From Pseudazoarcus pumilus (GTDB lineage: Bacteria > Pseudomonadota > Gammaproteobacteria > Burkholderiales > Rhodocyclaceae), in assembly GCF_002872475.1 (NCBI RefSeq), contig NZ_CP025682.1, positions 2,790,001 to 2,854,000 on the forward strand: a DNA stretch of 64,000 bases, in the 5' to 3' direction. Below, piece by piece: positions 9,142-15,741 of this stretch. A program made the position numbers and the translations under genes. The stretch's first letter is position 1. Every line of letters begins with the position of its first letter. Below the pieces are notes generated by a model, which made no database searches, had not been told where the DNA came from, and saw only the letters and a list, made by a program, of their open reading frames with translations.

Positions 9142-9548
9142 CAGCGCAGCCCTCCGCCAAAGACCTTGCGGCCGGCCTGCACCACCTCGGCCGAGCCGGT
9201 GGCATTGCCGGGCATGTGCGCGCCCAGGCGCACCTGGCCGGCGGCCACCGAGCGCAGGAAGCGCACGGCCTCCTCGTAGCGGCGCGCGACGGTCTCGCTG
9301 GCGTGGTCGTCGTGCAACCGGTAGCGCGCGATGTCGGCGGCGAAGCCGGTGACCACCCGCGGCGGGTTGGCCAGCGGCACGGCGTAGCCCGCGCCATCTA
9401 GGTAGCCGTCGATCTCGCCGGCGGCGTCCTCGCAGGCGCGATCGATGCGCTCGGCGTCGAGCCCTTCGCCCTCGGCCGCGGGGGCCACGGCAGCGAGCTC
9501 GTCCGCACCGAAGCGCTCGACCAGGTCCTGCTGGGTGCAATAGGCCAT
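9141..9548 (-). CDS. Mu gp36-like protein (DUF1320), 135 aa
   Basis: 135-residue protein beginning MAYCTQQDLVERFG, the diagnostic opening of the DUF1320/gp36 family, followed by an acidic region with DGYLDGAGYAVPLANPP. These proteins are head-tail connector or head completion factors in Mu-like phages; biochemical function is not established. It is coupled to the downstream gp37-like gene by an ATGA overlap and lies four bases after the gp35-like gene, inside the head-to-tail transition. Confidence 0.9.
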   Translation of the reverse strand: MAYCTQQDLVERFGADELAAVAPAAEGEGLDAERIDRACEDAAGEIDGYLDGAGYAVPLANPPRVVTGFAADIARYRLHDDHASETVARRYEEAVRFLRSVAAGQVRLGAHMPGNATGSAEVVQAGRKVFGGGLR

Positions 9549-9552
9549 GGCG

Positions 9553-9978
9553 TTACGCGCCGTCCTCGCCGGTGACGCGCACGACCTCCAGTAACGGCTC
9601 GGCTTCCAGTGCCTCGATCTGCTCGGGCGTGAAGCCGCCGGCCGGCACCGTCACCGGCTCATGCGGCCAGTGCCGGCCAGCACGGCGAAAGCCGCCCTCG
9701 ACCAGCGCACGCACCTGCAGGTGCGCCGCCTTGCCGGCCTTGGGCGCGCCGCGCTGCGCTGCGACGATGTCGTTCACATCGTCGCCAGGCTTGGCCACGG
9801 CCTCGGCCTTGCGCGCCAGATCCTCGGCGGCCGCTTCGCTGCCCCCGGCCTCCGGGGAAACCCCAGAGGCCTCGGTGGTCACGGGCTCGACGCCCTCGGC
9901 GGTGTGCTGCGGCGCGGTGGCCGGCTGGGTGGCGGCGCCCTTCGACGCCGCCCGGCTCTTGGTCTTGGCTTGCGTCAT
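9553..9978 (-). CDS. Mu gp35-like head protein, 141 aa
   Basis: 141-residue protein with a Lys/Ala/Thr-rich disordered N-terminal half and a compact C-terminal domain from about residue 80 (HLQVRALVEGGFRRAGRHWP ... GFTPEQIEALEAEP). The C-terminal pattern is that of the gp35/HI1506-related proteins of Mu-like phages. It lies between the capsid gene (gpT) and gp36. It is probably a minor head or connector protein; role inferred from family and order. Confidence 0.8.
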   Translation of the reverse strand: MTQAKTKSRAASKGAATQPATAPQHTAEGVEPVTTEASGVSPEAGGSEAAAEDLARKAEAVAKPGDDVNDIVAAQRGAPKAGKAAHLQVRALVEGGFRRAGRHWPHEPVTVPAGGFTPEQIEALEAEPLLEVVRVTGEDGA

Positions 9979-9984
9979 GACGGC

Positions 9985-10881
9985 TTACTCCAGCCAGGGG
10001 CTGACGATGAGCTGCGCGGTGCCGCGCCACACGTTGGTGGCGCCGGCGGCGTTGCGCTCGGCGTTGAGCAACTCCAGCGCGGCCGCCTCGTTGCTGGGGC
10101 CCACGATCAGGTGGGTGGCCTTCACACCCAGCGGCGAGCCGTCGGTGCGGAACTGGCTGGCCAGCGACACGCGCGCGGCTTCGTAGTTGGTCGCATCCAG
10201 GCCCTGCTTGCTGCCGACGGCGAGCTGGTGGAAGCCGAAGCCGGCGTTGTAGCGCGCGTCCGCACCGAAAACGAACTCGGCGTGGTCGAACACGTGCGGA
10301 TCGGCCGGGTTGGTGCGCGGCACGAACTGCGCCTTCTTGCGCTCCTGGAAGATCAGCGGCTTCATGAAGCTGCGCGACAGATCGGCCACGAACCACGGCG
10401 CGGCAGCGCCCCCCTGGGTGTTGCTCCAGCTCACTTCCTGCTTGGCGCGGTTGAAGCCGACGTGGTCGGTGTCGAAGAAGTACTGCCCGTCGAAGCCGCG
10501 CGTACTGAAGCCGGTGGGCAACAGGCCCCACACCAGGTCATCCGGATGACGGGCGACGATCTCGCCCTGGATCGCGAACAGGTTCGAGTAGATGCCGAGC
10601 TTGTCGTCCTCGATGTGATCGCGCTTGACGGCGATGGTGTGCTCCCACGGCTTGTTGCGCAGCTGCGCCGTGGCGGCCTCGAGGTTGTTGTAGACGCGCT
10701 GGCCGACCCACTCGCGCATGCCGGGCAGGTCTTTCATCCAGCCGTAGTTCTCGGCGTCCGACGTGCTGGGGATCAGCATCGCGATCTGGTTCCAGCTCGG
10801 CGAAACCGAACCGAAGCCGCGCAGGAAGGCGGCGTTGAAGCCCTGCGCCAGGGAGGTGAGGGTCTGATTGTTGATCAGCAT
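9985..10881 (-). CDS. Mu gpT-like major capsid protein, 298 aa
   Basis: 298-residue protein starting MLINNQTLTSLAQGFNAAF, the characteristic beginning of the gpT family of Mu-like major head subunits. Conserved features seen include the N-terminal FxRGF segment, an internal ENYGWMKDLPGMREW stretch and DDLVWGLL. It forms the shell of the icosahedral head after assembly on the gpI/Z scaffold. It follows the decoration protein and precedes gp35. Length is normal for the family (about 300). Confidence 0.97.
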   Translation of the reverse strand: MLINNQTLTSLAQGFNAAFLRGFGSVSPSWNQIAMLIPSTSDAENYGWMKDLPGMREWVGQRVYNNLEAATAQLRNKPWEHTIAVKRDHIEDDKLGIYSNLFAIQGEIVARHPDDLVWGLLPTGFSTRGFDGQYFFDTDHVGFNRAKQEVSWSNTQGGAAAPWFVADLSRSFMKPLIFQERKKAQFVPRTNPADPHVFDHAEFVFGADARYNAGFGFHQLAVGSKQGLDATNYEAARVSLASQFRTDGSPLGVKATHLIVGPSNEAAALELLNAERNAAGATNVWRGTAQLIVSPWLE

Positions 10882-10905
10882 TGCTTTGCTCCGGTTGGTG
10901 TTGCG

Positions 10906-11316
10906 TTACTGGCCGAGGCCGACCTGCACCCAGACGCCGTCGGTCTCGACAGCCGCGACCTTGCCGGCGCGCGAGCGCGTGCCCGTGCCGTCGGTCTTGG
11001 CCACGGTCTGGTCGTCGACGATGTAGCAGTCGGCGCCCACGTCGGCCTGGGCGATCTCGTCGGCGTCGGCGGAGTTGGCGAACTTGAAGACGCCGCGGCG
11101 CACCTCGACGGCGGCGTCGCCGGCCGAGACGGCGGTGGCGCCGTTCTCTGCGCGGCCGATGGCCACCAGGCCGGTGGCGGTGCGGCCCGGCGCGGCATAG
11201 CCGGCGTCGAGCACCACCAGGCTGCCCTGGTACACGGTGGTGGCGGCCTTCACCGGAAAGCCGAGCACGTCACCCACGCGCTGGGCGGTATTGCGGGGAG
11301 CGGTCAGTGCGGGCAT
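10906..11316 (-). CDS. Capsid decoration / head fibre-like protein, 136 aa
   Basis: 136-residue, Gly/Ala/Val-rich beta protein (MPALTAPRNTAQRVG...). The pattern of short beta strands with VYQGSLVVLDAGYAAPG resembles the small capsid-decoration proteins (DUF2190-like) that precede major capsid genes in Mu-like and other phages. It lies between scaffold/protease gpI and gpT. It probably binds the outside of the head shell to stabilise it. Not essential to the shell fold; assignment from pattern and position. Confidence 0.75.
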   Translation of the reverse strand: MPALTAPRNTAQRVGDVLGFPVKAATTVYQGSLVVLDAGYAAPGRTATGLVAIGRAENGATAVSAGDAAVEVRRGVFKFANSADADEIAQADVGADCYIVDDQTVAKTDGTGTRSRAGKVAAVETDGVWVQVGLGQ

Positions 11317-11317
11317 G

Positions 11318-11833
11318 TCAGCGGCCCTCCTGCTTGCCCTTGGCGAACTCCTCCGGCGTCAGGCCCAGGGCCTTGCACACGGCGAGATCCGCTTCGGTGG
11401 TTTGCGATTCGGCGCCGGCACCGGCCGGCGCACGGCCGCCGGTCTGGCCGCCCTTGAGTGCGGCGATCGGCTGGGCCGTGTCGAGGTACTGGCGCAGCGC
11501 GGCAATGTCCTTCTTGCCCAGGCCCTCGGCCCACTCCTTCTGCGCGAGCAGCAGGCGGCCGTCGTCGAGCGCGCCCTCGACGAGCTGCGCCACCTCGCTG
11601 CCGTTGATGCGGGCGGTGAGCGCGGCGACCTCGTTCTTGAGCGCGGTCATGGTTTCCACCGGCACGTACTTGGCCGGGTCGGGCTCGGGGCTCGCGGCCT
11701 TGAGCGCCGCGATCTCTTCTTGCGCTTCATCCGCCTTGGCCTTGAGCGCGGCCACACCGGCGATCGCGTCGCTCTCGGTGGTCGTCTCGGGCAGGCCCAG
11801 GGCGGCGAGCAGCTTCTTCAGCGTCTCGTTCAC
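11318..11833 (-). CDS. Scaffold protein (gpZ-like) from internal in-frame GTG start, 171 aa
   Basis: Within the gpI gene, AGGAGA at 11,847-11,842 lies 8 bases before an in-frame GTG at 11,833 (GTG AAC GAG ACG CTG, giving M/V-NETLKKLLAALG). This would yield the helical C-terminal 171 residues alone, the scaffold part. In Mu and several tailed phages the scaffold is a nested product of the head protease gene. The spacing and strength of the ribosome site, in contrast to the weak one of the full gene, support production of excess scaffold. Confidence 0.75.
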   Translation of the reverse strand: MNETLKKLLAALGLPETTTESDAIAGVAALKAKADEAQEEIAALKAASPEPDPAKYVPVETMTALKNEVAALTARINGSEVAQLVEGALDDGRLLLAQKEWAEGLGKKDIAALRQYLDTAQPIAALKGGQTGGRAPAGAGAESQTTEADLAVCKALGLTPEEFAKGKQEGR

Positions 11834-12442
11834 TGCGGGGGTCTCCTGTGGAATTGCGGGGGCGTGCCCCCCGTTGGCGTGAAAATCGGGCGCGCGACGC
11901 GCAGCGGCAGCCGTCACCAGTTCGGTGTCGATCGCCGGGGTGTTGGTCAGGGCTACGTGGTAGAGGCCGAGCACCGCACCGCTGTCGCGGGCGTAGGGGA
12001 AGACGGGCGAGAGGTAGCGGTAGGAGCCGTCCTCGATCCACCCGGCCGCGCGGGGCGTCCAGCGCACCGTGGCGTACAGGCCGGGCTCGTCGCCGTCGGC
12101 GACCCACTCGAGCGAGGCGCGCTCGATCCAGCCGGCCGCGGGCGCGGGCTGGCCGTTTTGCTCGGCGAGCAGGATCTGGTGTTCGTAGTCGACGGGGATG
12201 TCGGTGGAGCGCGCCGCGACGCGGGCGATCACCTGCGCGGCCAGGGCCGCGTCGATGAACCACGGCCCGCTGCCGGAGAGCGCACCGCGCGGCGCATCGA
12301 AGCGCCCGGCCGGGAATACACGCACCCGGCTCTGGCCGGGACGCACTTCGAGCGCACACACGGCGATGGCCGGCGCGCCCTCGCCCGAACGGGCGGCGGC
12401 GGTGCGGATGTCAGGGCGGGAAGCGGCGGGATGTCCGTACAT
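11318..12442 (-). CDS. Mu gpI-like head maturation protease with scaffold C-terminus, 374 aa
   Basis: N-terminal half (about residues 20-200) is the gpI peptidase-like domain (DIPVDYEHQ, SYRYLSPVF, ALTNTPAID), which in Mu processes the head. The C-terminal half (about 205-374) is a charged helical scaffold with heptad-like LKAKADEAQEEIAALK. A strong internal ribosome site makes a separate scaffold start likely (see next entry). It begins the head operon downstream of a 21-bp box at 12,478-12,498 that may be the PI promoter site. The ATG at 12442 has no obvious Shine-Dalgarno, so a slightly later start is possible. Confidence 0.9.
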   Translation of the reverse strand: MYGHPAASRPDIRTAAARSGEGAPAIAVCALEVRPGQSRVRVFPAGRFDAPRGALSGSGPWFIDAALAAQVIARVAARSTDIPVDYEHQILLAEQNGQPAPAAGWIERASLEWVADGDEPGLYATVRWTPRAAGWIEDGSYRYLSPVFPYARDSGAVLGLYHVALTNTPAIDTELVTAAAARRAPDFHANGGHAPAIPQETPAVNETLKKLLAALGLPETTTESDAIAGVAALKAKADEAQEEIAALKAASPEPDPAKYVPVETMTALKNEVAALTARINGSEVAQLVEGALDDGRLLLAQKEWAEGLGKKDIAALRQYLDTAQPIAALKGGQTGGRAPAGAGAESQTTEADLAVCKALGLTPEEFAKGKQEGR

Positions 12443-12477
12443 GCCGCCAATGGTGGCGGCGGGAAGCGGTAAACTCA

Positions 12478-12498
12478 GGGGGAACGGGTTCCGGGGGG
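12478..12498. promoter_or_regulatory. 21-bp box, candidate late-activator site upstream of gpI (copy 1)
   Basis: A palindrome-centred box: five G, AAC, G, GGTTCC, then six G on the plus strand. It matches the copy at 24,670-24,690 in 20 of 21 positions. It lies 36 bases upstream of gpI, where Mu has the C-activated late promoter PI, but also 105 bases upstream of the plus-strand membrane-protein gene. No convincing -10 hexamer follows on the minus strand, so which gene it controls is open. Confidence 0.55.
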
Positions 12499-12499
12499 T

Positions 12500-12515
12500 G
12501 CTATCCGCGGATAGC
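12500..12515. repeat. Perfect 16-bp palindrome GCTATCCGCGGATAGC
   Basis: Uninterrupted 8+8 dyad two bases from the 21-bp box, in the divergent region between gpI and the plus-strand cargo. It has the form of a dimeric operator. No other copy was noticed in the window. Confidence 0.6.
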
Positions 12516-12602
12516 TACAACGTACCAAAGCCGGGATGGCGCGGCAAGCTAGTGCCATTGCCGTCGTACCATGTGTCATCTCATATGCTCAGCGGGGGAG
12601 TC

Positions 12603-13271
12603 ATGTCCGAAGATTTGATCCGCGAAATCGCACAAGAGGTCGTCCGCCAGATGCCACCCGTGGGCGGATGGGCGTACTACGTCATCTTGGTGCTCTGCAT
12701 GGTGGGCTCGGCATTCCTAGGGGCCTACTTCCGGAAACGCGGGGAAACCTTCGCTACGAAGGCCGACATGGAGGAAGTTCTCAGGCAACTCACGGAGACT
12801 ACCCAGGCGACGGAGGAAGTGCGAGCGGCCATTTCCCATGCTGACTGGCACACGAGAGAGTGGAAAACCTTGCGCAGACAGAAATTGGAGGACTTGTTGT
12901 GCGCAGTTCATCGTGCGCGCAATGACTGGCATGAGTATGTGCGTGGAGTCCTTTATGCCGAGAAAATTCCTTCTGGAATGCCACAGACGTGGGATATCTC
13001 AATGCTCTGCTGCTTATATTTTCCTGAGCTTCGAACACAAGTGCAGCAGGTCCTCGAAGTGACGGAGGCTTATTGGAAGTGGGCTCACGACATTCGAGCC
13101 GGTCAACCTTCCGTGATTCCTGGAAGCGTCGGATACGAGGCCTACGCGGCCACAACGATCAGCGAAGCTGAGCCTCGCATTGGCGCGATAAGGGATGCTG
13201 TTCAAGCCGTTGATGCTCGAGCGGCTGACTTGATGAGGGTGTTTGCCAACATCAATGACGGCGCGACGTAA
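12603..13271 (+). CDS. Membrane-anchored coiled-coil protein of unknown function, 222 aa
   Basis: Plus-strand cargo gene. ATG at 12,603 follows a GGGGGAG by two bases; an alternative in-frame ATG lies at 12,585. The protein has a short N-terminal helix, one transmembrane segment (about residues 22-43, WAYYVILVLCMVGSAFLGAY), then YFRKRGETFATKADMEEV and a coiled coil (about 50-80), followed by a helical cytoplasmic domain. The GEx-ATKAD motif after the membrane helix recurs in accessory membrane proteins, but I cannot assign a function. Base composition is visibly lower in GC than the flanking phage genes, so it was acquired separately. TcmP begins 76 bases downstream. Confidence 0.85.
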   Translation: MSEDLIREIAQEVVRQMPPVGGWAYYVILVLCMVGSAFLGAYFRKRGETFATKADMEEVLRQLTETTQATEEVRAAISHADWHTREWKTLRRQKLEDLLCAVHRARNDWHEYVRGVLYAEKIPSGMPQTWDISMLCCLYFPELRTQVQQVLEVTEAYWKWAHDIRAGQPSVIPGSVGYEAYAATTISEAEPRIGAIRDAVQAVDARAADLMRVFANINDGAT

Positions 13272-13347
13272 TCTTTTTGTACCTCGTCGAGGCGCCGCGT
13301 TCTGCTACATTCCTGCTCATGTCATATCTCGGGCGAGGAAATCGAGC

Positions 13348-14187
13348 GTGGATAACGACTTTGGAGCCGAGCACACCACCGCCAAATTGAGAGCGCTGGG
13401 CGACTACTTGCCGGCCTACACGACGGCGCTGAAGGCTCAACCGTTTCGTCTCACCTACATTGACGCGTTCGCCGGAACCGGAGAGTGTCGAATCAAGATA
13501 CGAGGTGGGGAAAAGATCACGATTCCCGGGTCCGCGACCTTGGGTCATCGATGCGATCCGCCATTTGACCGGCTGGTATTCATCGAGAAGCACTCGGGAT
13601 TTGTGGACGATCTGAACCGTCTACGCGCGAGCACGCCCGAGCGGGAGATCGATGTGATCTGTGGAGACGCGAACGTCGAACTGCCGCGAGTTCTTGCGCG
13701 CCTCAACCCCGCCAGTGATCGGACCGTGATCTTCCTCGACCCGTTCGGGATGGAACTGGACTGGGCCACACTCAAAGCCGTGGCGAAATCGGGGTTCGCG
13801 GATGTCTGGTATCTCTTCCCGTTGTCGGGACTCTACCGACAGGCTGCTCACAACTCGACCGACGTCGACGCGGGCAAGGCCGCCCGCCTGACGCGAATGC
13901 TTGGGACCGACCGCTGGAGAGTCGATTTCTACAAGGAACCGCCTCAGATGGGGCTCTTCAGCAAGCCGGATGAAGTGCGGGACTTTGACGTACAGCAGAT
14001 GACCGACTGGGTGACCGAGCACCTTCGGTCGATATTCCCAAAGGTGATGCCTCCGAAAATCCTTCATCAGACGATGCCGTCCGGGGTGCAGGGCGCGCCG
14101 CTGTACGCGCTCTATTTCGCAATGGCCAACCCGAGTTACAGGGCGCATGCGTTGGCAACCCGGCTCGTCACCCCGTCACTGCGGTGA
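13348..14187 (+). CDS. tcmP: Three-Cys-motif partner protein TcmP, 279 aa
   Basis: The N-terminus NDFGAEHTTAKL, the Rossmann-like YIDAFAGTGECRI (about residues 37-49) and the DPFG motif after a hydrophobic strand (about 128-134) are the hallmarks of TcmP, a methyltransferase-fold family named for genomic pairing with a three-Cys protein. The GTG start was chosen for its GAGG 9 bases upstream; sequence before it is the tail of the preceding gene. The 3' end overlaps the convergent DUF5131 gene by 20 bp. No biochemical function is established. GC content is lower than in the phage structural genes. Confidence 0.9.
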   Translation: MDNDFGAEHTTAKLRALGDYLPAYTTALKAQPFRLTYIDAFAGTGECRIKIRGGEKITIPGSATLGHRCDPPFDRLVFIEKHSGFVDDLNRLRASTPEREIDVICGDANVELPRVLARLNPASDRTVIFLDPFGMELDWATLKAVAKSGFADVWYLFPLSGLYRQAAHNSTDVDAGKAARLTRMLGTDRWRVDFYKEPPQMGLFSKPDEVRDFDVQQMTDWVTEHLRSIFPKVMPPKILHQTMPSGVQGAPLYALYFAMANPSYRAHALATRLVTPSLR

Positions 14188-14923
14188 TGGTCGTGATCGG
14201 GTAGGCGTCCCAGGTCCGGCCATCGAGCACACGACCGTTGGCTTTCTTGTTGCGCTTCACACCGTCCGCGCCCCAGCCGCCCCACTGCTTGAAGAAGAAC
14301 GACACGCCGGCGTCCAGGCATTGCCGGCGAACGGCGGTGACCCATTCCGCTTCCATCGGGCGGGCCTGGCTCCCCGACTCGCCGCCGACGATCACCCAGT
14401 GGATGCCGCTGAGATTGAGTTCGCCCACATCCTCAAGCAGGGGTTCGACCGACAGAAACCGGATGCGCGCATTCACCCGACGCAGCTCGTCGATGCGAGG
14501 CACACCGTACTTGCGGTCCTCGACCGACACGCCCAGCCAGACATTGGCCGGCACAGGCTCATCGCCGAAGTACGCCGGCAGGCGCTCGGCGCGCTTGGTC
14601 AGGATCTGGTAGGTGTGTTGCGGCGTCTCGCGGATGACTTCGAAGACCTGGTCGATGAACGCGTCCGGCACCTGCTCATGGAACAGATCGCTCATCGAAT
14701 TGACGAAGTAGACCGTCGGCTTGCGGCGGCGCTTGGGCTGTTCCAGACGCTGTGGGTGGAGCGTCAACTCGAAACCGTTCTGATAGCCGTGCGCGCCCAT
14801 CGCACGAAGTCGGCGCGCCATGACCTCCGCGTAGCAGTGCTTGCAGCCGGGGCTGATCTTTGTGCAGCCCGTGACGGGATTCCACGTCTGCTCGGTCCAC
14901 TCGATCTTGCTTTCCGTAGCCAT
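14168..14923 (-). CDS. DUF5131 / phage Gp37-Gp68 family three-Cys protein, 251 aa
   Basis: Starts MATESKIEWTEQTWNPVTGC, the diagnostic opening of the DUF5131 (Gp37/Gp68) family. Cys20, Cys27 and Cys30 form CX6CX2C followed by YAE, which resembles an iron-sulfur site of the radical-SAM type but with non-canonical spacing. Other family features are MSDLFH, ILTKRAER, GVSVEDRKY, FLSVEPLL and GGESG. It is the standard partner of TcmP; here the two genes are convergent with 20 bp overlap, whereas they are usually co-directional. The ribosome site is AGGTGG before the ATG at 14,923. The reaction is unknown. Confidence 0.93.
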   Translation of the reverse strand: MATESKIEWTEQTWNPVTGCTKISPGCKHCYAEVMARRLRAMGAHGYQNGFELTLHPQRLEQPKRRRKPTVYFVNSMSDLFHEQVPDAFIDQVFEVIRETPQHTYQILTKRAERLPAYFGDEPVPANVWLGVSVEDRKYGVPRIDELRRVNARIRFLSVEPLLEDVGELNLSGIHWVIVGGESGSQARPMEAEWVTAVRRQCLDAGVSFFFKQWGGWGADGVKRNKKANGRVLDGRTWDAYPITTITAVTG

Positions 14924-15001
14924 TTTTCCACCTACTGTAAAAATTACCAGTCCACGGTGCTTACGCTGCCAGTCTAGACCCGTGTGCACCGAATTTGCGT
15001 C

Positions 15002-15031
15002 GTGATAGCCCCGATCCTTGACAGCCGTCAA
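15002..15031 (-). promoter_or_regulatory. Candidate promoter for the DUF5131 gene
   Basis: On the minus strand TTGACG (15,031-15,026) is followed after 18 bases by TATCAC (15,007-15,002), about 80 bases before the DUF5131 start. The -35 lies in an inverted repeat (CTTGAC with GTCAAG). A separate TGGTAATTT nearer the gene could be an extended -10. The rest of the 229-bp interval 14,924-15,152 shows no gene. Confidence 0.4.
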
Positions 15032-15152
15032 GAATCTGAACCGCGTTACCGCCCCGTTACTCGCCCGCACACGCCGCGATCACCTTTGATGCTGCGCCAC
15101 GGGCCGCGGCGCCCCCCGATCGCCCCGCCACGGGCCTGTAACGCGTCGGCCG

Positions 15153-15629
15153 CTATCGCCCGTCTTCCAGATACACCTCGAGCACGTCGAGTACGGTGCG
15201 GGTGGCCTCGGGGGCGAGCTGGTTGGTCTCGGGGTGGAAAGGCAGGAAGGGGCGTGCGGGGATCTGGGCGCCGGGGATCATGCTCAGCGCGCTGGTGGTG
15301 CCGCCTAAGTGCTGCATGGCGGCGTGGGGCTTGTTGCTGCCGATCCACGCCTCGGCCTCGGCAAAGCCCGTTTGCACGGACGCGGCGAGCTGGCCGCTGA
15401 CCTGGAGCTTGCGGCCGGTGGTACCGCTGCGCTCGCGCAGTTCTTTGGTGGTCTGCGACAGTTCGGGCCAGGCACCGGCCGGGCCGGATTCGGTCTGGAA
15501 CTGGCGTTCGGATTCCGAGGCCAAGGCAGCGGCGATGTTGGCCATGGCCGGGCGCATGTCACGCGCGCGGCCGCGCAGCGCCTGCAGCGCGGCGAGTACT
15601 TCGGTGTCGTCGATCTCGATCCGGAGCAT
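15153..15629 (-). CDS. Mu gpG-like virion morphogenesis protein, 158 aa
   Basis: 158-residue protein MLRIEIDDTEVLAALQALRGR... of the phage virion morphogenesis / tail completion family (Mu gpG, P2 gpS). Typical features are LASESERQFQTE, WPELSQTTKELRER, LQVSGQLAASV and the C-terminal IPARPFLPF. In Mu, gpG acts in head or tail completion. It follows gpF in Mu order. The interval of 80 bases between gpF and gpG is unusually long for this phage and contains a structured RNA candidate on the other strand. Confidence 0.92.
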   Translation of the reverse strand: MLRIEIDDTEVLAALQALRGRARDMRPAMANIAAALASESERQFQTESGPAGAWPELSQTTKELRERSGTTGRKLQVSGQLAASVQTGFAEAEAWIGSNKPHAAMQHLGGTTSALSMIPGAQIPARPFLPFHPETNQLAPEATRTVLDVLEVYLEDGR

Positions 15630-15645
15630 ATGCTATTCTCGATAT

Positions 15646-15741
15646 GAGGGCGGTGATCCTCCCTGGGGGAGGCTTAGATGGCCGGTTCGAACCCGTGCAC
15701 CGTCCTCGATCAAAGCGGCCGCCATCGGCCGCTTTTGATTT
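15646..15741 (+). ncRNA. Candidate structured small RNA antisense to the late operon
   Basis: On the plus strand a 10-bp helix (15,646-15,655 with 15,698-15,707, one G-U pair) closes a junction with a 6-bp hairpin (CCTCCC/GGGAGG, 15,658-15,672) and a T-loop-like arm (CGG-TTCGAAC-CCG, 15,683-15,695). It is followed at once by a terminator-like hairpin. An extended -10 (TGC TATTCT, 15,631-15,639) places a start at the first base of the outer helix. The same helix read on the minus strand has an A-C mismatch instead of G-U, which favours the plus strand. No expression evidence is available. Confidence 0.45.
15709..15741 (+). terminator. Rho-independent terminator (plus direction) inside the end of gpF
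   Basis: AAAGCGGCCG (15,712-15,721), loop CCAT, CGGCCGCTTT (15,726-15,735), then TTTTGATTTT. The 10-bp GC-rich stem with U-rich tail fits a terminator for plus-strand transcripts, either of the small RNA candidate or of read-through from tcmP. On the minus strand the U tract is poor, although the stem also encodes the last codons of gpF. Confidence 0.7.

Noticed and set aside
15646-15707. tRNA gene at the GGTTCGAACCC motif
   Set aside because: The T-loop-like arm has only three pairs, there is no D arm or 7-base anticodon loop, and no CCA-type end; better seen as a tRNA-like small RNA candidate.
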